From Agapetus fuscipes (taxonomy: Eukaryota > Arthropoda > Insecta > Trichoptera > Glossosomatidae), in contig OX637338.1 in NCBI GenBank assembly GCA_951799405.1, positions 496,001 through 560,000 of the forward strand: a stretch of 64,000 bases of DNA. Direction: 5' to 3'. A program made the position numbers and the translations under genes. Positions 52,673 to 62,603 of the stretch are shown here, piece by piece (the stretch's first letter is position 1; every line of letters starts with the position of its first letter). The notes below the pieces were generated by a model. The model did not search any database. It was given only the letters and a program-made list of their open reading frames with translations, and was not told the origin of the DNA.

Positions 52673-52924
52673 AGTAAAGGTATTTTTATAATGTTTGTGA
52701 TGCTTTTTCATGTGATGTTTTTAATGTGACGTTCTGTTTTAGGTGTGCGATGTTTTCTCCTTGTGTTGTTCTGTCATCCTGTCACCAGCGTAGTTAGGGT
52801 CACATAGGAAAACCTGTTTTAAGATTAGGGAGTCAAACAAAATGTTTAAGTTATAAATAACAGTTCGTGGAATCTTAAAATGAAAATTTAAAACATAAGT
52901 GTTTTTGAAAAATCAACAACGGAG

Positions 52925-53035
52925 TGGTATCCTGTAACTATGTCGCCAAAGCCTCTCTAGATTTGCCTACATTTTTTCCAATCCTTGCATACCTCTTTCA
53001 GCTCGTTCATATCCATCATATTTTTCATACATGTG
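52925..53035 (-). repeat. LINE-A 3' end
   Basis: Reverse complement contains ATGGATATGAACGAGCTGAA, GAGGTATGCAAGGATTGG and GGCGACATAGTTACAGG. Confidence 0.7.
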
Positions 53036-53146
53036 GTATCTATTGAAAGCAATGAATAAATATTAGAAGAATAGAATGTGTAAATTTTTCTCATTCGGTT
53101 AAATTAAATAGCCTAACGAAAGCATTTGCTTTCTATACCAATTGTC

Positions 53147-53392
53147 CATAATCTAAGTTACAAAGATAGATTGACATTCAAGGCTCATATTTGGTTAATG
53201 CCCTCAAGCAGATACGAATAAGTTTGCTCTTAAAAATGCTGCATTTGTTCCTACAAAATAAACCAAACTTCAAATGAACATAACCTTGCAACTCCTGCCG
53301 CCACCCTGCTGGCATTTGCATAAATTTACCAAGTTTTTAGAGTATGCGAGGTCAGTCTCATTACTCATACCAACCTACATATTATGTCAAGT
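53147..53392 (-). repeat. SINE-A, diverged
   Basis: CCATAATCTAAGTTACAAAG to ACCAACCTACATATTATGTC; the ACCCCTGTTTCAGGG core is lost. Confidence 0.7.
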
Positions 53393-53819
53393 GAAGGAAC
53401 TTGTCCTTTGATAAAAAGTGGATGAGGAATAACACGATCATTAAAAATATTCTGGAAGTTTGTGATAGCTGTTTCAATAAAATGAAGATGTTTCTAATAA
53501 TGTAAATAGAACCGTTAAAGGCTTTCAAAAAATGTAATTAAAATGATAAAAATCTCTTTCTAAGTGCAAACAAAATATGTATGTACCTCCCTTTGACTAG
53601 ACTGCGCATAACTTATTTATGTATATATGAACTAAACATGACAGGGAACTAACTAAGCAGAAAGAAAATACTGTTGAGCACCGTGAACCCTTTGAAAACA
53701 ATATCCCTGTGAAGCCTTAAAGTAATGATTAGCCATATTCCATAACCACCACTAGTTCAATAATTAAAATTCATCTCAAACCCTCTCCCGTTACGGCGTG
53801 TACCAATCGTTGCCCCAGC
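53393..53819. other. unassigned stretch
   Basis: No recognised content. Confidence 0.4.
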
Positions 53820-54133
53820 TCAACACAACTGAACAACACATATAGCATAACTCATCAACGCGTTCTCACCGAAAGAGTCGCATGTGGTGAATGAGCCTAT
53901 TTATTTTTACAGGTAACGGGACCGGCCTTAACGCCAACCACTTCAGTTTCAAGTGGAGGTTTTCCAGCTGGTACTGACTTCTTGTGAAGGCTGAGTTTAC
54001 CTTGCCCGTATTCTTTTTTGAGTTTGAAGTAAACACTGAAACGGGAAATCAGTTCTGACACCCTCGATGGGATTCGAACTCGAGCTAACGGCATGGAATG
54101 CAAGCACTCTACCAACTGAGCTATCGACCGGAC
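53820..54133 (-). repeat. SINE-B, full length
   Basis: Minus-strand head GTCGATAGCTCAGTTGGTAG, TTGCATTCCATGCCG, GAGTTCGAATCCCATCG; distal end at ACATATAGCATAACTCATC. CCGGACGTG is repeated next to the head (54127, 54138). Confidence 0.85.
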
Positions 54134-54329
54134 GTGTACCGGACGTGATACGGACGACTTACGATCGAGTGCGTGTTTGCCTTATCTATTTCAATGATGT
54201 TGTCTTGAGAATCACATCGTACACAATCTGAGCTAAGAAAAAATGTGAGAGTTTTTTTAAAAATATTTTTAAAACCAATTCCAAATTTTCAAAAGACACA
54301 TTGGTTCAGTAAACATTTCTAGTATGCTT

Positions 54330-54405
54330 AAACCCGTCCCGCATGCATGTATGTGTCAAAAGGACCCGCACCACGTGAACGCTCATTCAAACCTATATAT
54401 TTTCA
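54330..54405 (+). repeat. dispersed segment shared with 31.7 kb
   Basis: CCCGTCCCGCATGCATGTATGTGT-like start, GGACCCGCACCACGTGAACG and CTCATTCAAACC. Second copy of an unnamed repeat. Confidence 0.45.
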
Positions 54406-55439
54406 AGTGGCAAAAGGCCTTGCAGTGATGTTAAAAGCGACGGCACAGTGTGAAATTACCTCTGATGAACATAAGACAGACAAGCACTGAGCGGACGCAA
54501 TATGAAGAAGCGCTCATGTCAAAGGGGCGGGGCCGTGCCATAAAAATCTCTTAATTATTTTTCGCCACAAGCTCCCACCAAGACATAAAGGGGGAAAACA
54601 AGAACAACAACAAAAAAAGAGTAGCATGAGTAAACGGCATCGGTAAATAACGAGCAACCGCGTAATAATGCGAAGGTGGCATCGTAAAAAAACGTTACGG
54701 GAAATAAAATCACATTCACTGAGGGTAGCTGTGGCTGTGGGGGGGAGAGGGGGTGGGTGGGAGCTGGGGGCGGGGGAGGGGGGACACGAGAGGATCGATC
54801 CCTGTTGCTATGGAGACCAAACTACCCCAGGGGGGAGGGGAGGCTGCGCGCTCCAGTACAGGGCGGCGAACAAAATTAACTCAATTTTTGTGTGCATTGA
54901 AATTTCTATCCACCCACCACAATCAGCGCGCAAGCATGCAGGTGCTTTTTTTTAGTTTGGTTTCACGTTTTTAAAGGATTCACACGACTTCGCGAAAATG
55001 ATTTTTGTGAATTGAAAATAATAAGGTGTGTCGGGAATTTTTATCGTATTTTGTGAGCGGTTATTGTAAGCAAGAAAACACATTTACAAGACGATGAGAA
55101 AACACAGAAATGTACCAGGAGCTTTGTGCGATACGTCGAGTGAAATGTATGTTGTTCATGAAAATACACTTTTTCAGTGTTTTGTAAGAGAAATATTCAC
55201 AAAATCAAGTAGTGACTCAAAACTGTAGACATGGTGAGTATACCTCAAGCAAGAGTGTAAATGTAATTCTGCAATTTACATTTTAAAAACTGTTTGTCGT
55301 CTTTTATAACAATGAATAATTAATCTAAAACTAAATATTGGAAGGTCTTTTAAAGCAATTAAAGTAAAGAAAACCCGTTGATTTTTTTCTCATTTATCAA
55401 AACCTATACACATCAACACAATGAGTATAGCCTGGAATA
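54406..55439. other. unassigned, GC-rich core
   Basis: 54735-54860 is G-rich and GC-rich (GGGGGGAGAGGGGGTGGG). Overlapping 95- and 73-codon frames here reflect G-runs. Could be promoter-proximal host DNA; no support. Confidence 0.3.
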
Positions 55440-55635
55440 ACTAGTTGAAATCGGTGGCTTGGAGAGAAAGAGAGGAAAAGGAAGATCTGCCACACGATGG
55501 ACCGATCAAGTGAAGATAGCAGAATGCCCCACGGTGGTGGGAGCGCTTCGGGAAGCGCAGTCAAAGGAGAACTGGAGAAGAGTGGTTGCTTCCACACTAG
55601 TCACAACCCTTAGAAACAAGAAGCAAGATTAACAA
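55440..55635 (+). pseudogene. LINE-H C-terminal end
   Basis: The frame GGLERKRGKGRSATRWTDQV, KIAECPTVVGALREAQSKEN, WRRVVASTLVTTLRNKKQD then stop. The GRxxTRWTDxxK...W motif is the non-LTR C-terminal pattern seen in LINE-A/E/F. Only this end is present. Confidence 0.6.
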
Positions 55636-55784
55636 GCGATGCAGATCTATAAACATCTCACTGGGAATTAAGTTTTTCAAAACAAAAATAAATCTGAATT
55701 TGAGCAAGTCTTCAAACTCGCAAACTTAGATTGGACTTTGCTGGTCTCCCGACTATGCATTTACATATTTTCCTTTTTTTACAG

Positions 55785-56040
55785 AAGCTCAGAAGGCTGC
55801 ATTTTAACTCCATTCAGAAAACTTTATTTCCATCGCATTACGGCCGCAGCAAATGTGAATTCACAAATTGAATTCCGACAGCTGAATATTCATCACTCTT
55901 ATGCACACGGTATTAAGACACCACGTAGAGCTACGATAATGTTATTTGGCGTAGAGGATGGCGTAGCACTTGCCTCAGGCCGTAGAACCTCCTCACAAGA
56001 TGTCCACGCTTTTCTAAAGAAGCAATCTGTACCCAAGTAG
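55785..56040 (+). CDS. possible terminal coding exon, unknown product
   Basis: An open frame reads SSEGCILTPFRKLYFHRITA, AANVNSQIEFRQLNIHHSYA, HGIKTPRRATIMLFGVEDGV, ALASGRRTSSQDVHAFLKKQ, SVPK and ends at 56040 (TAG). It is preceded by TTTTCCTTTTTTTACAG, a good 3' splice site. Composition is less AT-rich than the surroundings. No family is recognised, and no donor exon or other exon is found in the window. It may equally be a chance frame or a piece of an unknown element. Confidence 0.2.
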
Positions 56041-56346
56041 AAAGTTTCACATTTAAACGTAACCACAGCGTAAATCAAAAAATGTATACAAGCTTAAATA
56101 CTCCCTACAAGCGCTGTTGTAGTTTCCTTACCTTCTTGGTAAACGATAAGATAGACGTTAAACGTTAACTGATCTTGCTTACTGTTACTGCACATGTTCA
56201 CAGCCTTAATGAAACTCCTACGCCAGGATAACTTTGTTTAACTTGTGTAAATACTTTGCTTTTAGCGTCTTAATATTATCTTCGTATTCTGGAAACGACG
56301 ATACTTAATGACTGTTAAGTTAGCATTAAGCATAAAAGAAAAACAA
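56041..56346. other. unassigned stretch
   Basis: No recognised content. Confidence 0.4.
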
Positions 56347-56386
56347 CTTTGTTTTCGATTACTTGCTCAAGTAATCGAAAACAAAG
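56347..56386. repeat. perfect 19-bp hairpin
   Basis: Arms 56347-56365 and 56368-56386 (CTTTGTTTTCGATTACTTG and its complement) with a 2-nt spacer. It sits directly before the larger inverted repeat. Confidence 0.85.
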
Positions 56387-56387
56387 C

Positions 56388-56594
56388 TATAAATAATTAT
56401 AAAAAATTATAAAAAACACAGAGTTTTATTTTCACAAATTGAGTTTTTATTTCCACCTCAAGTACTTTCGACTTATTCACGTCATTATCAAGAGGATACC
56501 ATTGAATAAGTCGAAAGTACTTGAGGTGGAAATAAAAACTCAATTTGTGAAAATAAAACTCTGTGTTTTTTATAATTTTTTATAATTATTTATA
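56388..56594. repeat. perfect 92-bp inverted repeat made from PLE-1
   Basis: Arms 56388-56479 and 56503-56594 are identical when one is reversed, with a 23-nt spacer. Each arm carries GTGAAAATAAAACTCTGTGT and CGAAAGTACTTGAGG, parts of PLE-1. At the centre, on the minus strand (56456-56495), a full hammerhead-like layout is readable: CCTC, TTGATAA (core with two changes), T, GAC/GTC, GAA, AGTACT, T, GAGG. Confidence 0.85.
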
Positions 56595-56970
56595 AAAATG
56601 AATTTTCACTGTGTGAATACACAAACTTTAAAAAGAAAACAAAGCTGTTTTTCTTTTATCCTTAATAATGAACGATTAAAAAGTTAATGCATCTACAATC
56701 AATAAAAAAGCATTAAGCATTTTAGCAAATGTTTCCAAAATGTTAATTTAGTGTTTTAAAAGAATATAAAAAGTAGCGTATATATAATGTAACATATCCC
56801 AGGTACAACGATTATTCTAAATTAGAAACATTGTAAGTCAAAACGCCATTTAATAAATAATAAGACATGAACCTATTTTCTTTTGACAGATCTTTCTCTT
56901 CGTGATGGCAATTTCCTATCATGAACAAGGGCGCCAGTGTCAAATTGGGATTCTGTTAGGTCATCTATGA
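56595..56970. other. PLE-1 end and unassigned sequence
   Basis: AAATGAATTTTCACTGTGTG at 56598 is the PLE-1 distal end. Beyond 56640 nothing is recognised. Confidence 0.4.
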
Positions 56971-57262
56971 TTTATAATCTAAGTTGCCAAGATACAAAAA
57001 ATGTAGTATTATTTTTTAATGCATGCTCACAAACAGACACGTGTAAGTTCACTTTTACTTTAAATCTAAACCGCAAATGAACATTTGCCAGTGTGAACCC
57101 TGTTTCAAGGAACGTCAGCAAAAGTTGCAGAGTTTATGTCCATTCGAGGATTGGATTACAATTTGTAATTTCACATGCAGCATTTGTTAGCACGAACTTA
57201 CACTGCCTGTTTGTGGGCATTAATTTAATATATAACTTAGCTACTTAGATTATAGGTTGTAG
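56971..57262. repeat. SINE-A inverted pair
   Basis: 56971-57080 minus-strand right half (TAATCTAAGTTGCC to CCGCAAATGAACAT). 57085-57262 plus-strand copy from GTGAACCCTGTTTC to CTTAGATTATAGG. Confidence 0.7.
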
Positions 57263-57352
57263 AGATTATAGACACTCATCAGTTTTGCCTCATAATTCAT
57301 TCTTGTCATACGAAAAAAAACATTTTTTTAGTATTTTCAGCTAATATTAATA

Positions 57353-57712
57353 ATATTAGGATGATTTATTTGGTGAGCGCTGTTTTTGTGTGTATCACAC
57401 CTCAAGAGCCCCCTGCGAGCTTGGTCGTCGCTGTAGAAAGCGCCTCTCAAGCAAGACCCAGTTGTTGTAAGGTTGGATGGACCTTTCAGTGACCGGTCTT
57501 AGGTAAAGGTTTTTGAATTTTTCGAAGAGCACATTCGAAATATAAATGGTATATTTTTTGTGCTCCGCCGGGATCCGAATTCACAACCTTCCATTTACGA
57601 GTCCGAAGTGTTGCCACTGGACTACGGACCGGTCCAAGATGCCAACGACACGCGGTGTACCTGAGCGGTAACCCATCCAAGTACTATCCACGCCCAATGT
57701 TGCTTAACTTCA
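57353..57712 (-). mobile_element. SINE-C with truncated 5S head
   Basis: Minus strand: the 5S part starts inside the internal control region (AAGTTAAGCAACATTGGGCG) and runs to GTCGTTGGCATCTTGGACC (57639-57710). It is followed without a gap by the same tRNA segment and body as at 3.2-3.5 kb. The junction between 5S and tRNA parts is identical in both copies. 5' truncation removed about 48 nt of the 5S head. Confidence 0.85.
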
Positions 57713-58769
57713 TAAATACATTGACATTGACATCGTGATGCTCCCACGAGTCTCTCATTCTACCGCGCATTCTTTGATCTACCAGCTCACTTATATATTT
57801 AATTTATCGCGTAGATCCGCAATTCCAATATTACTATGCAGGCTATTTAAAGTCAAAGTACGCCCCTCGTCATAATTAGGGATGTACATCACGTGACCAA
57901 AGTAGGGGCGGTGAGGGGGGGGGGGGGGGGGGGTCGGGAGGGGGGGGGGGTGACACCCCCAGGGCGGCTATGTTTGGAATATTTAAACAGAGGGTCGCGC
58001 GGCTCTGGATCCAGGGCTACATTTATCAAGCATGTGCAAACACACTCATATGAGCCACGCTGTGCATTAGTACGCGAATATACATATTTACAAGCGATTC
58101 GCTGTATTTGTATCACTGTTTTTTTGGCAATTTGTATATATTATATTAATTTTTTTCTTGGATACAATAAAACACGGAACTAACTATCCACATAGATTTA
58201 TAAAACCGATACACTACTGAAGTATGAGAAAAAAACATAACAAAGAGTGTACCTATTTTATTTAAAAAAATTAAGCAACCAATAACAACATATTTGTTTC
58301 CGGCACAATTTTGTCCATATCAATTCACGTGCGGACCTCATTACCCGAAGAAGTGGCTCTAATAATTATTATTAATCGGGGTATAATTGTATGGAGGGGC
58401 TAGTTGTGACATTAGTTTTAGTCTTTTCTGCTTTAAGGAATAGTTACAGAAAATATTAATTGTACCTGCTAAATACGATACTATTCTCTCGCTTATATGT
58501 CAAAATATATTGTGTGAACCTTTTTTTATCATCTAATGAAGGAATATTTGATTAACAATGTACATTTTATTTTGAAACCATAAGTTGTATTTGTTAGCTT
58601 AACCGCAGCCAAACGAATAAGTCTCTGCTCACACGGATTCCTCTGCAGCTAGTGCAGCAGCTGGCGACATTCTTCGTGAATTATCTCCTTACACTGTAAC
58701 CAGAGAGCCAGGAGTCTGGAATACTTCAGCCAGCATAACTCCGCTTCCCGAGGAGTCGGGGAACTCTAG
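57713..58769. other. unassigned, with a long G-tract
   Basis: 57911-57950 contains G-runs of about 18 and 11, a strong quadruplex candidate. Open frames through it are artefacts of the run. 58580-58770 is GC-balanced but not recognised. Confidence 0.4.
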
Positions 58770-58830
58770 GACACCGCAAGAGGAAGCGCCTTAGGGGGCG
58801 GGGCAGGGGACACGTGTCTCCAGACAGGAG
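58770..58830. promoter_or_regulatory. possible GC box and E-box palindrome
   Basis: GGGGGCGGGGCAGGGG at 58794-58809 is followed by a GGACACGTGTC palindrome with CACGTG at 58811-58816. Promoter-like, but alone. Confidence 0.25.
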
Positions 58831-58874
58831 TGATATTAAAAATTCCGTAAATTCCCGCCTGACACTTTTTCTGA

Positions 58875-59337
58875 TATTTATTTATTTAAGAAGAATAAAC
58901 GGCTATATAGCCTTTTACAACATTGCGATAAATATAAATATGTAGGTACATAAGTAGGTACTGTATCTATAGGTATAAAACTAATATCTTAAAATATAAC
59001 ACAAATAAATGACACATAAATATTATACAAAGATGTAAATATACGATGGTTATAAAGCAATAGAACTAACAATTTAAAAATAATAACAATAAACTTTAAA
59101 AATAATAATGCAAAAACCATAAACCAGTGTAAGCAATTGTTGTATACAAAAATTGTTGTAATAAACAACAAATCTTCATTATTTGATCAGGGTTGTCACA
59201 AACATAATATACTAAATCAGGTGTAAAATTTGCTAAAATTAATAGAATAAACAAAAGATCATTTAAAATTTCAAGGATTTTTTTATAAAAAAATTTCATA
59301 CAATGCAATACAACATACAATTTACAATGTGTTGTGC
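58875..59337 (-). other. LINE-C 3' UTR
   Basis: On the minus strand it ends TGTAAAAGGCTATATAGCC, GTTTATTCTTCTTAAATAAA plus TAAAT units, the usual form of CR1/jockey-type 3' ends in insects. It lies downstream of the LINE-C coding end, separated from it only by a LINE-A scrap. Confidence 0.55.
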
Positions 59338-59452
59338 AAAGAAAGAAAGAAGATGTGAAACTAAAGGTACAAAAAAAAAAAAATGTGTTGAGATGGCTTG
59401 GGCCTGTGGAAAGAATGGATGATGAGAGACCGACAAAATGCGGATACCTACA
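59338..59452 (+). repeat. LINE-A scrap between LINE-C ORF and 3' UTR
   Basis: Plus-strand GAAGATGTGAAACTAAAGG, GTTGAGATGGCTTGGGCCTG and GTGGAAAGAATGGATGATGA match the VKLKVQK...LRWLGPVERMDDERPTK segment of LINE-A. It has neither the LINE-A 3' end nor its tail, so it is not a normal retroposition product. Confidence 0.6.
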
Positions 59453-61860
59453 TACTATTTTTTTTTTTTTTAAATGTATAGAATCCCGTGGAGAAAATAT
59501 CAACCTCCAGCTTGTTCGCCTCCCTGGGCAGTCGCTGAAAAGGCGAGTAATACTGGTAGTTCACGGCACAGTCTGCCACATCAAAAGTATCCACGTTACG
59601 CGTGTTCCTTATTGGGACACGGAAATTAATTTTTGATAGGAGTTGGGGCGCGTCGGTCAAGCCATTAATGAGTTTGTATAGAAAAACCATGTCAGCAGCA
59701 CTTCTCCGAGCCGAGAGCGGTGCAAGTTTATACGATTCTCGGAGTTGGTTATAATTGATATCCGAGATGGGTATTCCGAGTTTGAAGTTGATAAAGCGAA
59801 GTAGTTTGTTTTGTACCTTTTCTATACTACGTATATGTACCTGGTAGTGAGGAGACCACAACACGGAGTTATACTCCAGCAATGGCCTCACCAAACTTGT
59901 AAAAATATAAATAAATAAAGGTGTGCACGTTATAAAATTTTTCACACAGTCGTAAGGAAAATCCTAATGTTCTGAGTGCCCTATCCACAGTTGCCTTTAT
60001 GTGTGGTACAAATGTTAATCCCGCGTCCAACAATACTCCCAAATCTTTGATTTGCGCAACCGACATAAGCTGTGTACCATCAATCGAGTAAGGGTACACC
60101 GTGGGATTCTTAATTTTGTGGAAACGCATTACTTGACATTTTTCTATGTTTAAAGTTAAATCATTCTTCACACACCAGTCATAAAGCACGTCAATATTTC
60201 TTTGTAATATCTCGCAGTCACCAATACAGTTAACCACTCTGTAAATTTTCAAGTCATCAGCAAACATGACAAATCTCACCCCGTCAAACCCGCTCAGGAG
60301 ATCATTGACAAATATATTAAACAAAATGGGTCCGAGATGTGAGCCCTGCGGCACACCGCTCTTCGCCAAAAAAGGAGATGAAACAACGCCCGACACACAA
60401 ACCCTAAGTTCCCTTTCAGCAAGATAGCTCGAAAACCACGCAAGGAGTGCACCATCAATACCAAGAGAAAGAAGCTTTGCCAACAATATTGTATGGGAGA
60501 CGCGGTCAAACGCCTTGGAGTAGTCTGTATATACACAGTCCGTCTGACTCCTGGTAACAAAAGCATCCATGATATCACAATGAAATTCCAAAAGGTTTGT
60601 CAAGGTCGATCGGTTTTGCATAAAACCATGCTGTTGGTCCGATATAACGAGTGCTAAGTCACTCTTAATCTTACTGAGAAGAATACATTCGAACAACTTC
60701 GGTATGCAGGATTGTATACATATTGGGCGATAGCTAGTGACATCAGATTTATCTCCCTTTTTGAAAATTGGAATAATGTTGCTAGATTTCCAAGCTGTTG
60801 GAAAAATTCCCGATTCAATAGATTTATTAAATATTTTTTGTAAAATCCAACACATAACATTTGAACAATTCTTAATAAAAACAGGCGGCAGTTGATCAGG
60901 ACCTGCAGATTTATTAGTATCCAGCGAATCAATACCACGCTGCACGTCCGACACGGAAAATATCACACGCGCGATATGAACTCGATCAGTCAGCGGGAGC
61001 GCCGGAGTGTTGACACCCATGAGAACGTCCTCGTAGATTGACAGGAAATATTTTCTAAATAAGTCCACTACATCACTCACGCTATTGGCAGACCTGTCAT
61101 TGAAATACATTATTTTCGGGTAATCGCTATGATCGTCTTTTAAAGATTTGGCAAGTTTATACAAATTCACGGAGGTTCCTGGTAACTGACTCTCTATGTT
61201 TCTATAAAATTCACGTTTTAGCGCTGCTGAAAGCACCTGGCACTCCTTTCTTACCCTACTGAATGCTTCGTAGTCACTGGGGTCCCCAGTTGCCTTATAC
61301 TGGGCATGCAATCTTTTTTTCAAACTAATCTTATCAACAAGTTCGCGTGTGAACCATTTGGGGTAGTTCCCCCATGGTGGCCGTTTGATAGGCACAAAAT
61401 CGTGAACGGAACTATTTATAACGTTGTAAAATTGTGACACAATTTCATTTACGTCGGTATTTGTATCAAGGAAAGACCAATCAACCTCATTAAGATGGTT
61501 ATTTATGACGTCGTAGTCACAAGTTTTGAAGTTTTTTGTAATTCTTTTCGGCAAGGACTCCCTTTCATAATTCACAATAAAATCTATCTCTAATGGGGGG
61601 TGATGGGCATCAGCCGGCAGGATGATCTCCGCGGCTGTGGAAACATTAAGACCATCAATATCTGTAAATATTAAGTCCAGTAATCGGTTTAAACTGTTAC
61701 GTACCAGATTACACTGAACCAAACCAAGGAACGAGGACATGTTTTTAATTTCGGCGGTACACTCATCGTCTATCACCGCATTGGCCTCACACTCACACCA
61801 TTTGGCACCCGGCAAATTGTAGTCCCCAGCAACCAAGATTTTAGCGATATTGCAGAACAT
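59448..61860 (-). pseudogene. LINE-C ORF2: endonuclease end, reverse transcriptase and C-terminal domain
   Basis: The longest coding sequence here. A minus-strand frame of 663 codons (61860-59869) starts inside the APE-type endonuclease: VAGDYNLPG at residues ~10-18, LLDLIFTD ~60, HHPPLEI ~85. It continues through reverse transcriptase: NKSAGPDQLP ~315, YRPICIQSCIPKLFE ~375, DYSKAFDRV ~430, SGVPQGSHLGPILFN ~500, FADD 533-536 with both catalytic aspartates. A one-nucleotide shift in TTTATTTATTTATATTTTT (about 59900-59925) moves it to a second frame (59945-59448). That frame encodes SLVRPLLEYNSVLWSPHYQV, LSARRSAADMVFLYKLINGL and LPREANKLEVDIFSTGFYTF. An A-run then ends the match. No ORF1 and most of the endonuclease are missing, so it is a 5'-truncated copy. 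With a single frameshift in ~800 codons it is a recent insertion. The sequence fits the CR1/jockey group; the exact clade is not fixed. Confidence 0.9.
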
Positions 61861-62314
61861 CGCCAGATTCCCAGGAAATACTTGCTGTCGCGCAACGAAA
61901 CAATATTGTGCATATTTTTAAGGCTTTATTAAATTCTCCGTTCTTACTGTTTCATTTTTGCGACATGTTATTTTAAAGTATGTGCTAGTACGCAACGTTT
62001 TTTTTTTCAGTATATTTTAGGTAACATTCATTGCAGTAAAAAGTCGATTTTCTTTAATATATTTTTAACAAGGCACACTTTTCTGATATTGCAGAACATC
62101 GCCAGATTCCCAGGAAATACTTGCTGTCGCGCAACGAAACAATATTGTGCATATTTTTAAGGCTTTATTAAATTCTCCGTTCTTACTGTTTCATTTTTGC
62201 GACATGTTATTTTAAAGTATGTGCTAGTACGCAACGTTTTTTTTTCAGTATATTTTAGGTAACATTCATTGCAGTAAAAAGTCGATTTTCTTTAATATAT
62301 TTTTAACAAGGCAC
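61846..62314. repeat. 239-bp tandem duplication at the LINE-C 5' edge
   Basis: 61846-62084 and 62085-62314 are the same sequence in direct order. The visible differences are one T fewer in the second T-run and loss of the last 8 bp. The unit begins GATATTGCAGAACATC, the bases that encode the start of the visible LINE-C frame. The second copy therefore repeats at least 15 bp of the apparent LINE. Confidence 0.9.
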
Positions 62315-62371
62315 TCGAGAAGAATCAGAAACACTTAAGAGCTGAATCCAAAAACATAGCGTAAGTAGACA

Positions 62372-62540
62372 TCTATAATCTAAATTGCAAAGATATACTG
62401 ACATTTAAGGCTCATATTAAATGCATGACGACAATCAGGCACATATAAGTTCGCTCTTACACAAGCTGCATGTGTACATACAAAATAAATCAAACCTCAC
62501 ATGAGCATTAATATTGAAATTCCTGCCACCTTTCTTTCTT
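62372..62540 (-). repeat. SINE-A right half
   Basis: TATAATCTAAATTGCAAAG, GCTGCATGTGTACATAC, CCTCACATGAGCATTAA; the left half is replaced by a SINE-B scrap. Confidence 0.75.
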
Positions 62541-62603
62541 GTAGCTAAGCTACACATGTTGTGCAACTTCAAAGGAGTCGCATGCGGCGAGTTGAACCTA
62601 TAT
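62541..62603 (-). repeat. SINE-B distal scrap
   Basis: TAGCTAAGCTACACATG, GGAGTCGCATGCGGCGAG, TTGAACCTAT. Confidence 0.7.

Larger units (their letters stand above)
52085..52805. mobile_element. GACAC element, copy 2
   Basis: Left end GACTGGTTCCATGATAAAAC, GACAAAACATCACAGG units. Right end CTTGTGTTGTTCTGTCATCC and TGTCACCAGCGTAGTTAGGG. Holds a LINE-D 3' end and a SINE-B scrap. Same layout as 20.5-21.3 kb, different insertions. Confidence 0.5.

Noticed and set aside
54668..54974. overlapping 95- and 73-codon frames
   Set aside because: Both read through G-rich low-complexity sequence and lack recognisable content.
57893..58183. 96-codon frame starting in a G-rich region
   Set aside because: Produced by the long G-runs (poly-Gly/Arg); not protein-like.
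59096..59503. 135-codon minus-strand frame
   Set aside because: Runs through the LINE-C 3' UTR and the reverse of a LINE-A scrap; not a natural protein.
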